Source: Phallusia mammillata
Lineage: Eukaryota > Chordata > Ascidiacea > Phlebobranchia > Ascidiidae
Length of the DNA: 64,000 bases
Direction of reading: 5' to 3'
Assembly: GCA_003260075.1 (NCBI GenBank)
Contig: QLIY01000464.1
Span: forward strand, 1-64,000
Part shown: piece after piece, positions 35,804 to 47,591 of the stretch
How positions within the stretch are numbered: position 1 is the stretch's first letter
Layout of the letters: each line of letters starts with the position of its first letter
Made by a program: the position numbers and the translations under genes
The notes under the pieces: generated by a model
The model's database searches: none
Seen by the model: only the letters and a program-made list of their open reading frames with translations
What the model was told of the DNA's origin: nothing

Positions 35804-37912
35804 ATAAACAGCTGGTAGTAATCCTGTTAAAAACAGTTCAGTGTGAAGTCAACTTGTAGTTTGTGGGAATTCAAGTCCTATTGCTCAGGTTTATTTTAAT
35901 CACACTATTGATCAAACAATAAATGAATTCGGTCAAAAGGGTGGCCTAGTCTGGTACATTGTTAATAAAACATTTTTTCTAATTATGCAGAAGGAAAGTT
36001 ATTACTTTAAGGTCAAACCCAGGGATAAGTATACATTGTTTAAAAATTTGACACATTAGTAACTGGTAGTGCTATAGGGTAAAACAACAATTGACACACC
36101 ATACCAACATATTCTACAAACTGTCCAAATTTCATCTAATTGGGGCTTGGAACTTTTGACAAATTTTAAGCTAACTGTACAGTTGTAATATAACCCTAAC
36201 ATTCTTAGGGGCAGTGCAGCCCTTCAGGGTAAAACAACAACTCCCTCACCCCCCAATGCCACATTCTATCATTGTCCACATTTGCCAGTTTTTACTTTAA
36301 TAAAAATTTGACCAATTTTTTTGGGGGCAGTGGTGAAACTGTTCGGGCAATCAATGCTTGATAAAAAGAGGACAGCATTTTTTGCCTATCCAGGATGGTC
36401 ATACATTAAATAAAAAATTTCTGGTCTCTAAAACCTGTTTTTAAAAGAAATATAAATCTATGTACTATTGACTTTCCGCAAATGCTTACTGCCCAATTTA
36501 TGAAGGTTACCTTGCAGTCATTTTCCCCTATGTAAGTAGCTGCTTTGCATTTCTACTTTTACATACCTTGCTAATAAAACCCATTCTATTATCTGCAGCT
36601 TAACTACACTAGTGCTTCAGGAGCCAACAAACTGTAGGCATCCAAGTGCAGAAACACATGTACCAATTAAACTAGAAGGGTGGCTTGGCACATATTGCCA
36701 TTGCACACAGCAAAGTTGTAAATAATGCATTTTACGTAATATCTATGATTAATTTTGGTGCTAGGAGTTTAAACAGGGCAAAAAAGTCTGCGGAAAAAAT
36801 CATGCTACATGAGCTACAAGTTGCATTGAATTCGGCCATTATTTGTAAAAAAAACATTTTACATGGTAAAACTTAAAAATCAACACCTCAAAATGGCACA
36901 TATTACAAACAGTACATATTTCTTAAAAAAAAAATTTATGGGGGTGGTGGGGTAACTGATGGGACTGCAGGAAAAACATGACAATTGACACCTAAAAATG
37001 ACAAAATAGACAAACTGTTTAAATTTTTGGGGTAAATACTGGGGTTATCAAGACAAACGAAGTAGAGTGCACATCTACCATTTGTTAAAATTTTATCCAA
37101 ATCCATCAAACATGTCATGTCAAAAGTGGCATGGACAAACTTCCAGTGAGAAAACAGAAAAATAAGCTGACTCAGGAGCGGGGCCCATAATTTTTCGAGC
37201 AGTTCACCACTGTCATGTATGTAGTTGTTTTACTATTTTGGTAAAAAATCTTCCTCTGAAGAATCAGATTCAGAAATAGTGCAATAATATAAACTAACAA
37301 ATGATTAAAAAATAAATACACTGCCTTTGTATGATAAAACTCAAGATGCAGCCAATGCAAATATGCCTCAAAGATCATTTAAAATAAGGTCTTTTATCAA
37401 CTTTACAGGTTATATTTCCAGTGCTAAAGTGTCTATTCAAACCACATGTACAATTCGAAATAAATTATTTCCCTTAAGTTTCCTCCCTGGTTGCGAACCA
37501 CTGTGCTATGGGGTGGCAATTAAATATAACCTTGAAACCATCTAGCATATGTTGTGAACACATGTTAATGCCTTTTTTGTTATAAAGCTATTGATTCATA
37601 CTCCAGACTGCAAAATTGCAATTTTTGGCAGCTGTATTTACACAAGTGTGGTGGAATGTTAAGGGGTTCGTTTTTAGTCGCCACACCCAATATTAATCAC
37701 TTTGGTGAATTTGGAGGAACAGGTACATAAGTACTGCCATGTCTGAACCCATCTTTACAAAAGTAGTGCAGTAACAATTATGTTTGGAAATGTAAACTGC
37801 TTGTGACCTGATATCCTCAAAACAATATTGGTTTTGAAATTTTATTACCAATGGTATAAATACTGCTTGCTAAAACAAAATGACAACCATCAAACCAACT
37901 TAAAGTGGTTTG
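35804..37912. other. MYG1-DTL convergent intergenic region
   Basis: About 2.1 kb between two convergent stop codons. AATAAA signals on the plus strand lie at 35803-35808 (overlapping the MYG1 stop) and 35918-35923. A minus-strand AATAAA for DTL is at 37841-37846. Sequences around 36000-36330 repeat GGGTAAAACAACAA and look like a degenerate dispersed repeat. No gene is supported. Confidence 0.55.
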
Positions 37913-40900
37913 TCATTGTTTGCTCGCAACATTAAAATATGATTTTATTGTGTAGCTTTTTGTTTCTTGTTTTAGTGGAACAGGGGTCTTGACTCCCTTC
38001 AAAACTGATGTTGGTTGTTGCCAATTTGCCACAGTTTGTTTTGCAATGATTTCTGGGTTTTCACCAAGTTCGGTTGAATTGACAACAGAGCAGCAGTTTT
38101 CTTTGTTTTCGCTGTCATTTAAAGGATTTGAATTCTTTGAAGACTTGTGACCAGTTTTCAATAATGTTTTACTTCCTTTGATAACAAATGATTGAAAAAT
38201 CGACTGTTGCTTTAGAGTTTTTGACTTGGGTGAATTGCTTGAGGCAGGAATTATATTATCTGCAAAATCTTTTAGTTCCTCTACAAAAGCCATATGTTTT
38301 ACTCTTTTCTGTGGATTTATCTCACTTTGAAAGAATCCTATCCTCTGTGATACCAATTCATCTATAATACACACATATTAGATTACAAACTACAGTGCTT
38401 TTTATGCTTACCAATAGTGACATTACTGTGTGTGTCGCAACATCACAACAAACCATTCAAATGTAAAGAAACATTTACCTGTTTTAGGTGAATTGTTTTT
38501 TTCCTCTTTCATTTTTCTGCAAAATCCATCTCGCTTATTGTTTGAGGACTTTTTAAATGGCACATTCCAAATTCTCAAGGCTGCATCATCAGAACATGTT
38601 GCAATTCTTGCCAAATCTGTGGGACACCATGCAACTGAAGTAACTTGCTGCATTCCATTACTTTCAAGACAATGTGAAGGTCTTATTGTGGTTTCACTGT
38701 CCCCAGAAGTTAACTACAAAACAAGGGTAATGTTTTGTAAAAATATTTAATGGTATTGAAGATAACAATCTAGTATGCTGAACTTGCTGATTATAATTTG
38801 GGTAATGTTACACATAAAACACTTTGTGCAATCATTTTAATGTTACATTAGAACACAAATATTTTTAATCACCCCTTCTAAAACAAAAATTTATAGACTT
38901 CCGTGTTTCCAAATGCAGGTAAGAAGCAATTTTTTTCTGCTTAAATAAAAACTAGCTTCACACATTACCAACACAAACTTTAAACATATCATTAAATGTC
39001 GCTTTTTGTAGCAAACTACCGTATGTTCATATGCATGTGTAATCTTACATTCCAAATGTATGCCATATTGTCATCACAGCCACTTAAAATGTGCAAATCA
39101 TCCGGGCTTACAGCAATCCGTACATAAAATGAAGAACTGTAGTGTCCAGAATACCTAAAAGCACTTGTTTATACTATGAGCAGTTTGTAACACAAATTGT
39201 TTACAAACTTTTTTGAAGGTTTACGACTGGATATCCCATGGGATAAATCATATTCATAAATGATATTATCAGTACAGGAGGCAAAAAGCTTGGTTCCAGT
39301 GCTATCCAAACAAAGACAATTGTAACCTCTTCTTCTGTCACTTTCACCGGGATACAAAATTCCCTCAACAAGGGATGCTGAGTTGCTTGTAGTTTTTTTA
39401 CGATGGAAACCTTTTTTTAAAGATATGAATTTTTAGAATTGCTGCTAGCTTTAACAATACATTGATTGACCAACCACTTGAAGTTTTTCTGATATCCCAC
39501 ATTTTTATAGTTCCATCCATTGCTCCAGATGAAACAAGTGTGTTGCTGTTTTGAAAAATCACTGATGTAACTGTTTGTCGAGAATCCTGAAACCATATGT
39601 TTTAGTTAAGAGCACATACAACTTTTGTTTTTTTTTAGTACATACACATAGCAGTTGATTGTTGCTCTCTTGAAAATATCGTTTGCGTTTTCTTTGTGGT
39701 GTTAAACTGTCATACACTACATGAGCATTTTGTATCCTTCCTACGGGTTGTTGTTTGGAATTTTGTCTTCCACGACATCTGCTGTCCCAAAGTAGAATGT
39801 TTCCATCTCTTGATCCAGTGGCAAGAATGTCTGAACAAAAAGTATAAAATATTTGTTCAACAAAATCGGTTTCTATGGTTGCAATTAAATTTGAGTTCAA
39901 ATCTCACTTGGATTGTTTTTCGAAACACTAACAGACTTTAGACTGCAGCTGTGCCCAACAAAGGAAGTCAACTTAGTTTCAGGATTGCTAACATCCCACA
40001 ATGCAGCAGTCGTGTCTCCAGATGCCGTTACAAAATGATTGCTTTGTGGGATCCATTTCACATCAAAAACAGCATTATTGTGTGCCAACCATTTTTCTTT
40101 TAACGGAAGTGTGGATGGCATATCATTTAAAAGATGGCTTGGGTTAGTGTCTACAACTGAGACATAGCCCTCTTCATCCACCACCAAGCAGTTATCTGTT
40201 TGCCCTTCAACTAAAAAGTGTGTTAAGCACAATATTAAATTTTTGAACAAAAATATCACATAACAAACTTAAGCATAATGATAAAATTGTATTTTATAGT
40301 AACATTTTTACCAACTTTGGGCTCAATTTTTCATGTAGTAATTTTTGTAACAAACCTGTAGAAAAATCACAAGCGTATGGTGGAATTGAAGTCTGCAAAA
40401 AAACACAATTACCCATAAATGTTTTGACACATCCAAAAATATGTGATCACATTAAATGACACTATAAAAATATTTCTGTAACTTTTTGGTGCCACAATAC
40501 AAAAAATCAAAAAAGTACATACTCCAAGTCTATCGGTGAACAAAACTTTGTTTTGAAAGTGTTGAAAGTCAAGAAATAACTCATCTTTCCACATCGCTTT
40601 CCACTTTTTATCTAAAATATATTGAAATGGTAAACCTAAAGAAAATGTATCATTCCACCATACTATTGTATTTTCGTTGCTCACAAACTTGGCTTTACAA
40701 AATTATAGATCTCCACTCGTAAAAAGTAGATTAGTGTTATGACTGGTCCAGATTGGAAACAATGGCTTGGAGGATAAATCCCCTGCGCAATACTTTGGAT
40801 TTTCCCTTGCAATCCGCGCAAACTTAGGCTTTTGACGTGTAATCCGCACAAAAAAAATGTTGTCCGCGCAACTTAGCACAGCTTCCATAGATAACTTCAA

Positions 40901-41055
40901 TAAACTTTCTGTAAAATTTTAGATTTACGTTGCACAATGAAGTTCTATTTTGTCACAAGCCTTATTTCGCGAATAATCCTTGTATGTCAGTCAAGCGAAT
41001 CGTAACTTACCGATCGTCACCTTTGCAATAACATTTGTAATCTGCTAACGTAATC

Positions 41056-41153
<98 letters not shown>

Positions 41154-41906
41154 ACATCTATCAATCCGCGCAGAAAATTGTAATTCCGCGCAAAACACCA
41201 CACAATTATTTTGACAAAAAAAACATCCTCCGCGCAAAAAAAACTTTCCCATCTGGTGTATAACCACATTTGCCCCCCCCCCCATGAAAATTTGTAGAGT
41301 TTAGCAAAGCAGCTGCGAGCGCAATAGAGCAAAACTGAATATTCGTAGTGTTTATTTGTTGTTCTTTTTGTCAGATAGTGTTGCAGTTGCAGGCGTTACA
41401 TGCAAAGTATGTTAATCGTTAAATCCACTTGTCAATCAAACATCTATCAATACACGCAGAAAATTGTAATTCCGCGCAAAACACCGCACAATTATTTTGA
41501 CAAAAAAAACATCCTGCGCGCAAAAAAAACTTTCCAATCTGGTGTATAACCACATTTGCTTTTGCCTTTTACAAATCAATTAGCGAAACATGAAACAATG
41601 GTGAAAAAAGTTTGCAGTTTTTACAAAACATTATTTGGCCTTGCGCCGCCTTGGAATGAATAAGATAGTTGTCACAACTCCCTACAGAAAATAAAATTGT
41701 TTTTCAAATTTATTTAAGCATAATTTAATAAATAAAAATAGAACAGAAACGGTGGTACTAAATCTTTTGCTGGGGTTCTTTTCTATTTGGCCTAGTATAA
41801 GCAAAACAATTAAATTTTAAGAAGTATTAGCATTAAGCATGCTTAACTTGCCATTTGCAGAGTCGCGTTTCCATCCATTAAGTTCTCGATTCCTCAAGTG
41901 AAACAT
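37913..41906 (-). CDS. DTL: CDT2/DTL, CRL4 substrate receptor
   Basis: WD40 substrate receptor of the CUL4-DDB1 ubiquitin ligase, which destroys CDT1, p21 and SET8 on PCNA-loaded chromatin. Ten minus-strand exons: 41906-41852, 40692-40523, 40392-40356, 40210-39908, 39830-39646, 39586-39478, 39410-39209, 39154-39049, 38713-38479, 38361-37913, giving about 616 residues (human 730). The propeller is clear: WLAHNNAVFDVKWIPQ, VTASGDTTAALWDV, GHSCSLKSVSVS, GSRDGNILLWDSRC, SSGAMDGTIKMWDIRK, YPGESDRRRGYNCL, SGCDDNMAYIWN and EVTSV-like VTSVAWCPTDLARIATCSDD. The tail is low-complexity and ends with TIKSYFNVASKQ, a PIP-box-like motif. Exon 1 (MFHLRNRELNGWKRDSAN) is a tentative call resembling the human LRNGW start, and needs a GC donor (GGCAAGT). 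Exons 2-10 are firm. Confidence 0.92.
41007..41560. repeat. 94-nt poly(C) tract with flanking duplication
   Basis: C homopolymer at 41058-41151. The following sequence AAACATCTATCAATCCGCGC .. CTGGTGTATAACCACATTTGC (41152-41270) recurs at 41436-41559 with small differences. CCGCGCAA-like motifs recur at least eight times between 40780 and 41520. All of this lies in the proposed DTL intron 1. Confidence 0.75.
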
Positions 41907-42056
41907 ACTTTCAGCTTGTGTTTACTGTAATTACGTCGACGACACTGTATTCTTACAGCAAAATGTCCTGCCCCTGTGAATCAATATTCGCCAATGCAAT
42001 AACTATACATTCCCTTCGCTTTGACTAATTCCACAAGCGGCGGTAAATTTTAGGTT

Positions 42057-42067
42057 ACCCGCCAAAA
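42057..42067 (-). promoter_or_regulatory. E2F-like site
   Basis: The minus strand reads TTTTGGCGGGT, close to the E2F/DP consensus TTTSGCGC/TTTGGCGGGAA. It is in a suitable position for DTL. Confidence 0.5.
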
Positions 42068-42611
42068 AATGAGTTCTTTGAAGTGACCCATAGTATCACA
42101 ACGCTAATTAACCGCTACTTAAAAAGTTTGAAAATATTTCTATTGGTTATAAATTTAAGTACAAAACGAATAAAGAACTGAACTTCACTTTTCGTGGAGT
42201 ATTTTCATATATATATATTTCATGGGGTCTTTTCACATAAATACAATAACATTTTTTTTTAGAATTTGCTGCTATGTAAAAGTACTTTTGGAGTCAGAAA
42301 AAATCCTTCATATAGTTTGTTTTAATGATTCTGCATTAGTTAGTAGTTTGCTGTGTATCAACTATGAATGACACTTTAGAAATTGTCTTGGCATTGTACA
42401 GATTTCATGTGAAGTAAACAAATCGTCAAAAAGCTTGTTATTTAAAATTGTTTGGCAATAGTAGTTAATCGGCCGTATAAGACGTGAGTTCCAATTCTTA
42501 TTCAACCGCATGTGCACCATACACAATCGTCTAAACTCCCAACTTTTAAAACTGATCTATTTTGACAAGCCCCTCTCAGCAGTATTTAATTAACCTAACC
42601 CCTAAACCTTC

Positions 42612-42628
42612 ATTTTTTTTAATGTAGA
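42612..42628 (+). other. Candidate trans-splice acceptor before PARN
   Basis: A T-tract followed by AATGTAG ends two bases upstream of the PARN ATG (42629). No upstream coding exon is required. A spliced-leader acceptor is a good explanation in a tunicate; a 5' UTR intron is the alternative. Confidence 0.45.
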
Positions 42629-45600
42629 ATGGATGTTACGCGTGATAATTTTCGGCAAACTTTGCCTTTGGTAAAGCAAGCTATCAAGGAAGCAAGTTTT
42701 ATAGCAATTGATGGAGAGTTTACTGGATTATCCAATGGATCATTTAATACTACAGCATATGACTCACCACCACAGAGATACCTTAAGTTGCACAGCAACA
42801 CTCATAACTTTCTGTTAATTCAATTTGGTAAGTTGTAATTATTTAAATACCATAACAAAGTCAATCATGGTGTGTGACATGTGGAAAAACGCAATAGTTG
42901 TTTTGTGCATTAAACTGTGACATCCAAATCAAATTGTTGCAATGGTGATTGTTACATTTAGGAAAGATGGAATAACTTGTTTTTTTAAAAGGAAGTTTTG
43001 TTTACTCATTTTTTTGCTGAACATTTCGTTTTTAACAAATGAAGATTATACAAGAAAATGAAAAGTTGAGAAAGTGATGCCTTTTAACAAAGGTTCTTGC
43101 TTGTTATTGGTTTGGGTTGTTGGTTTTAACAACCACATTGAAAAAAAACAGTTTTAGTAATTGGTCAAAACCACCGACAGCAGGGCTTCAACTGCGGTGC
43201 CTTCGAATACTGCAGCTCCGCTTGGTGCGCGTGCGCTAAGTGGGCTTAGTCCGCTAGGTACTTCACTTGGTACTTCGCTAGGTATACTGCAGGTAACTCG
43301 TTTTAATGCAACTAAGCCTGTAAATAGTGCAGGTAACCTTTTTTGAAGCGAGTATACTCGTAGTTAGTGCGACGTAATGTAATAATGCTGTAGGTACTGC
43401 ATTTAAGGTTCTGGTTAGTATTTTCTAGTCACTTTGCACCTATTACAATTTTAATCGTACCAAAGCGAGTTACCTGCAGTATTTTTAAGGTTACCAAGCG
43501 AGTTACCAAGCACCATCTTTTGTACTATAAACATTCCCACATGAAATGATCGGAATGATTGATAATTTTACAATAGGGAATCAAATATTCTCCATTTTCT
43601 TGGGTTAGTTTTGTGGGTATTGTAAGAGCTAAAACATCTGTGGTACCCCTTACGTAGAAAACTGTGGGGTAAACTTTTTCACCTATCACTTTTTAGGCAC
43701 CGCAACACCAGATTGAATCAAATTTTTATGATTGCCCCAAAAAAAGAAAATATTTGCAAAAATCTACAATTACATAAACATTTAATATTAAACACTGGCA
43801 TGTTAAGTAAACTAATAGTTTCTAATAACAGAGTAAAATGACACAGTTTAATTTGAAGATGAAAACAAGCATTTGAACCAATTTTGATATTAACTATAGT
43901 TTAAAATTCAAATTATGGAAATGCAGGAATGTGCGCATTTCGGTGGAGTGATGAATCACAAAAGTATAAGGCTGAGGCTTTTAATTTCTACATTTTTCCT
44001 TTGAAGTCTACAGTATCTGGAGTTCCAGACAGGTAAATTATGTAACTACTTGTTTAGAAAATGCATCAAAATTTTGACAACAAACTTTTTTACCCTATAC
44101 GAAGGATTTTTTCATGTCAGAGTTCTAGCCTTGACTTTTTGACAAAACAAGGTTTCGATTTCAACAAAGCATTTAAAAATGGAATTCCATATTTGCGGCC
44201 AAATGAAGAAGCGACAGTTCGGGCAACTTTGGAGGAAAAGCAAACATTTAGAGAAAATGCATTTCGATCTCCTGTCAAACGTAAGAAAACACCCTGCTTG
44301 AACTTTGTAGTTATTTGATGCGATTGTTATGGTGATCGATTTAATGCTGCAGAAAAAACCTTTATCTCCAAAAAATTTGGCTGATAAGAAGGTTTACCTT
44401 CCAACTTTAAAGTGAAGTTGCATTTTAGTAACGCTTTTTATCTACTAAACAAGTATTTGACCTGTCTATTACCAGGTTTTATTTAATCAGTAAAATACCC
44501 AGTCCTAGTGTTTAACCAGGTTGTGTATTGCTTGTTTGACAAGATTTTCTGTCAATGAACTATTTTGCATTGCATTGCTGAACAACAATTTTTAAGAATG
44601 GTGTAAACGGCAATAGGGATTTTTTTGCATGGACAATCCCATTTAATATTATTGTGGTTAATCAGAAGTTCTCTTTATTTGAATGGATATTTTAAAACCC
44701 AAACTACAGTCTACCATTTTATTAAAATTATTCCAGTTAATAAAGAATAAATGGAACAGAATGTTGACAAATTGGTTACATGCAGTGGTGGAATTCAAAT
44801 TTTTGTCAGCCAGTTCTATCACAAAAGTCATATTGTTCAGTCGGTTCTGTTAAAAAAAGAGAACCGATGTGAACCGCCTGAATCCACCAGTAAACTGTAT
44901 TTTTAAAAGGGCCCTTTTACGCAGTACAAAAAATGTGGAGTGCTAAACAGTGAGTTTGTGACACAAGATGTGCCAGTGGGGGAACTTTTGTGGTGCTTGC
45001 ATGAACAATATTGTTGCTAAAAACCAATAAAACCTTACTTGCCATATTCTAATAAGTTGTTTTTGTAATTTTATCCAGGTAAAAATAATTCAAACAATTC
45101 TAGTCCGGTTTCCACTGACAGTCCCACATCTGCAGCAGACCAAAAAGCAAAAGAATTTGTAGAAACTGCAAAACAAAAAGTTCAAAAATTTTTGGAAGAT
45201 GCAAATCAGGAGGAAGAACTCATTTTGGAATCATGCAATAGTTATTTTAGGTTAGATATAAATTGTTTGGTGCCGAGTAAATACGGTTTACAACATCACA
45301 TTTATATATATTTTTTTACCAATGAATTATACAATTTTAAAGTGACAACAGGAAATGTGAGAACAACAATACCACAATAAGTTAACATTGGTGTTTATTC
45401 AGAAACGTAGTTCTCTATTTTGACAACATTTTTTGTGGGGAATACCTTCGGAACTAATGTGCTTTTGCTGCAGAAAACTTCTGTTTGAATCTTTGCCTTT
45501 GGCTTTTCCTGATCAAGTTCTTGTGGAATCTCGCACTAATGAGCATACCAAATTGCGCCACATTGTAGTTGTTAAAGGTGCCAGCTCTAACATTAAAAAG

Positions 45601-47129
45601 GCCCGCCAAGAGCTAACCAAAGCCAGGGAAGAAGCTGAGCTTGAAGACGCTATTGGATTTTCAAAGTATTTTATATGCTTTTTTTGTTTTAGATTCAGGT
45701 AATGGATGGGAAGGGCATAAATAGTTGTTAATGGTGATACATTTTTTCAGAGTGATATCCTGTCTAAGTGAGAGTGGAAAGTTAGTGGTTGGGCACAATA
45801 TGTTTTTGGATGTTATTTATACTATTCAGCAATTTGTTCATCCTTTACCAAATGATCTTGAGGAGTTTAAATCCCTAGTTTCCTGTGTCTTTCCTAAAGT
45901 GCTGGACACAAAGTTAATGGGAAGCATGTTGCCGTTTAAGGTAAATGTCTCACTTTTAACATTTTGTGTAATTACTTTGTGACTTAATGTTTAGGATCAG
46001 CTGCAATCCACTGCTTTAGGAGACATGCACAATCGATTAAAACTACCTCCATTCAATCCAGTGGGAATTGAAACACCTGGTAAATACAACATTGGAACAA
46101 ATGATGAACACAACCACCTTCATGAAGCTGCTTATGATGCGTTTATTACAGGTTGAAATTACACTCTTGATGTTATGTGAAGTGGAATTAGTAAAAAACA
46201 ACTATTTTTACAGGTTCATCATTTTTATCTATGGTTAACTTTTTGTCTTCATTCCAATCCACTTCAAATCCCATTATCTCTTTTTCATCTTTGTGCAATT
46301 TGGTGTCCCCTTATGTCAACAAGGTAAATTAAATTTTAACATGAAAGTGTATATTTGTAACTTTGCATTTTAAAAGATTTTTCTCATGCGGAGCCATGAT
46401 ATCCCCTATCTCAATATTAGTGGAACAGATTTAACACCAAGTAGAGATCATGTCTTTCATGTCCAATTTCCTGCTTCTTGGCGGTCAAACGATATTCGAC
46501 AATTGTTTGCACCAGTTGGACAAATAAATATATCCTGGATTGATGAAACCCACTGTTTGGTTGGGCTGTACAACAAAGTTCAGGTTTGGATTAGTTATTC
46601 CAAAACTTAAATGTATGTAAACTTGTCTTGTCTGTTTGTATGCCAGGCAAAAAATGTAAAGAACTTGGTAAAATCAGGAACTGTGGAGCCAGGTTTGTAT
46701 TGCATTCAGTCCTATGATGATTACCAGGCAGAGCCACAACTTTGGCTTCCCACAAGCCAAAGAAACATGGTTTGGCGGTCCAATTCAACGTCAAATAGTG
46801 TGGTCAATACACCTACTAGAGCAAAACCAGCCTTATCTTTTACCAGTGGACTTGGTCAAACCAGTATTACCCCTCCAACTGCAGACGTTTCTACTCCGTT
46901 ATATCGGAAACGACAGGGCAGTTTTGCAAATCGTGAAACGACAAACGGTAGTTTAAAGGACTGCGATGAAAATGATGTGGAGCCACTTTTAAAACGACAA
47001 AAATCGCAGGAGAATTGTACAGAAGATTTGCCAGAAACCCATGTGAAACAAGACGAGGCGGAAGTTGGCGAGGTATCGAACGTTGCAGCAAGTTCTGGCT
47101 TGTTTGTCGTACCGGATCAGTGGGAGTAA
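42629..47129 (+). CDS. PARN: Poly(A)-specific ribonuclease PARN
   Basis: A DEDD-type 3' exonuclease that removes poly(A) tails and trims small RNAs. Ten exons join in phase: 42629-42827, 43927-44032, 44105-44280, 45079-45250, 45474-45665, 45751-45940, 45995-46151, 46214-46323, 46377-46583, 46647-47129, giving 663 residues (human 639). Catalytic residues are seen as D28 and E30 in AIDGEFTG, D302 in GHNMFLDV, D393 in [11 protein letters not shown], with H388 as the DEDDh-type histidine. Other family blocks are [44 protein letters not shown] and [11 protein letters not shown]. An R3H-like segment lies around exon 5. The tail is low-complexity and basic and ends [11 protein letters not shown], like human ATLFEVPDTW. 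Intron 1 holds an inverted-repeat element. AATAAA at 47146-47151 closes the gene. Confidence 0.97.
43150..43520. repeat. Inverted-repeat element in PARN intron 1
   Basis: TACTGCAGGTAACTCG (about 43274-43289) returns as CGAGTTACCTGCAGTA (about 43468-43483). Shorter GGTACTTC, GCTAGGTA and GGTTACC motifs recur between them. The stretch is GC-richer than its surroundings. It is probably a foldback or MITE-type element; no target duplication was found. Confidence 0.55.
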
Positions 47130-47145
47130 ATGTGCTGTCTTTTCC

Positions 47146-47151
47146 AATAAA
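47146..47151 (+). other. Poly(A) signal of PARN
   Basis: AATAAA 17 nt after the TAA stop, giving a very short 3' UTR. Confidence 0.65.
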
Positions 47152-47591
47152 ACTTTAAAAGTTCAGAATAAATTTGGTGACAAATATAGGACTTTTCGCA
47201 ACGCATTCAGCAATGATTTTATGTACTTGACCGTGAAACAATCGTTTATGTACACGCAGGTTTTCTTTTCTGACTGTTTTTTTTTCTGGCAATGATTGAT
47301 TTAAAACATGAAAGGGGCACCTACGTCCCGCTAAGACGTTTGATCAATGTTAATCATTTCGAAAGTAAAAGAATTCACAATAGAAGAAAACCATTCCTCG
47401 TTTTAACAAAGAATAACTTTTTCCTTAAAATATGACACGATCCTTACTTCAAGTCTTTAACCGACTTGAAGTTATGTATTGCATCGTAAAGTATTGTGCA
47501 TACTTTTGTATTACAAAATTTCGTCTCCTGGCCCGAGGTCATGTTGAAATGGTGGATAAGATGTCTTCATAGTAACCCACTATTGGACTAG

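Larger units (their letters stand above)
41907..42628. promoter_or_regulatory. DTL/PARN bidirectional promoter region
   Basis: About 720 bp separate the proposed DTL start (minus) from the PARN start (plus). An E2F-type site TTTTGGCGGGT on the minus strand lies at 42057-42067, roughly 150 bp upstream of the DTL start, with a second GCGGCGG patch at about 42037-42043. In animals DTL is a known E2F target; that the site works here is inference. No CDS is seen. Confidence 0.5.

Noticed and set aside
41007..41332. Minus-strand frames encoding a polyglycine run
   Set aside because: The run is the translated 94-nt C tract inside an intron. No gene context or family supports it.
44770..44895. Short element with CAGTGGTGGAATTCA and GAATCCACCAG ends in PARN intron 3
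   Set aside because: The ends look inverted, but no 8-bp duplication could be matched, so I did not list it as a mobile element.
46591..47091. Minus-strand and second-frame ORFs over the PARN 3' exon
   Set aside because: They are shadows of the last PARN coding exon.
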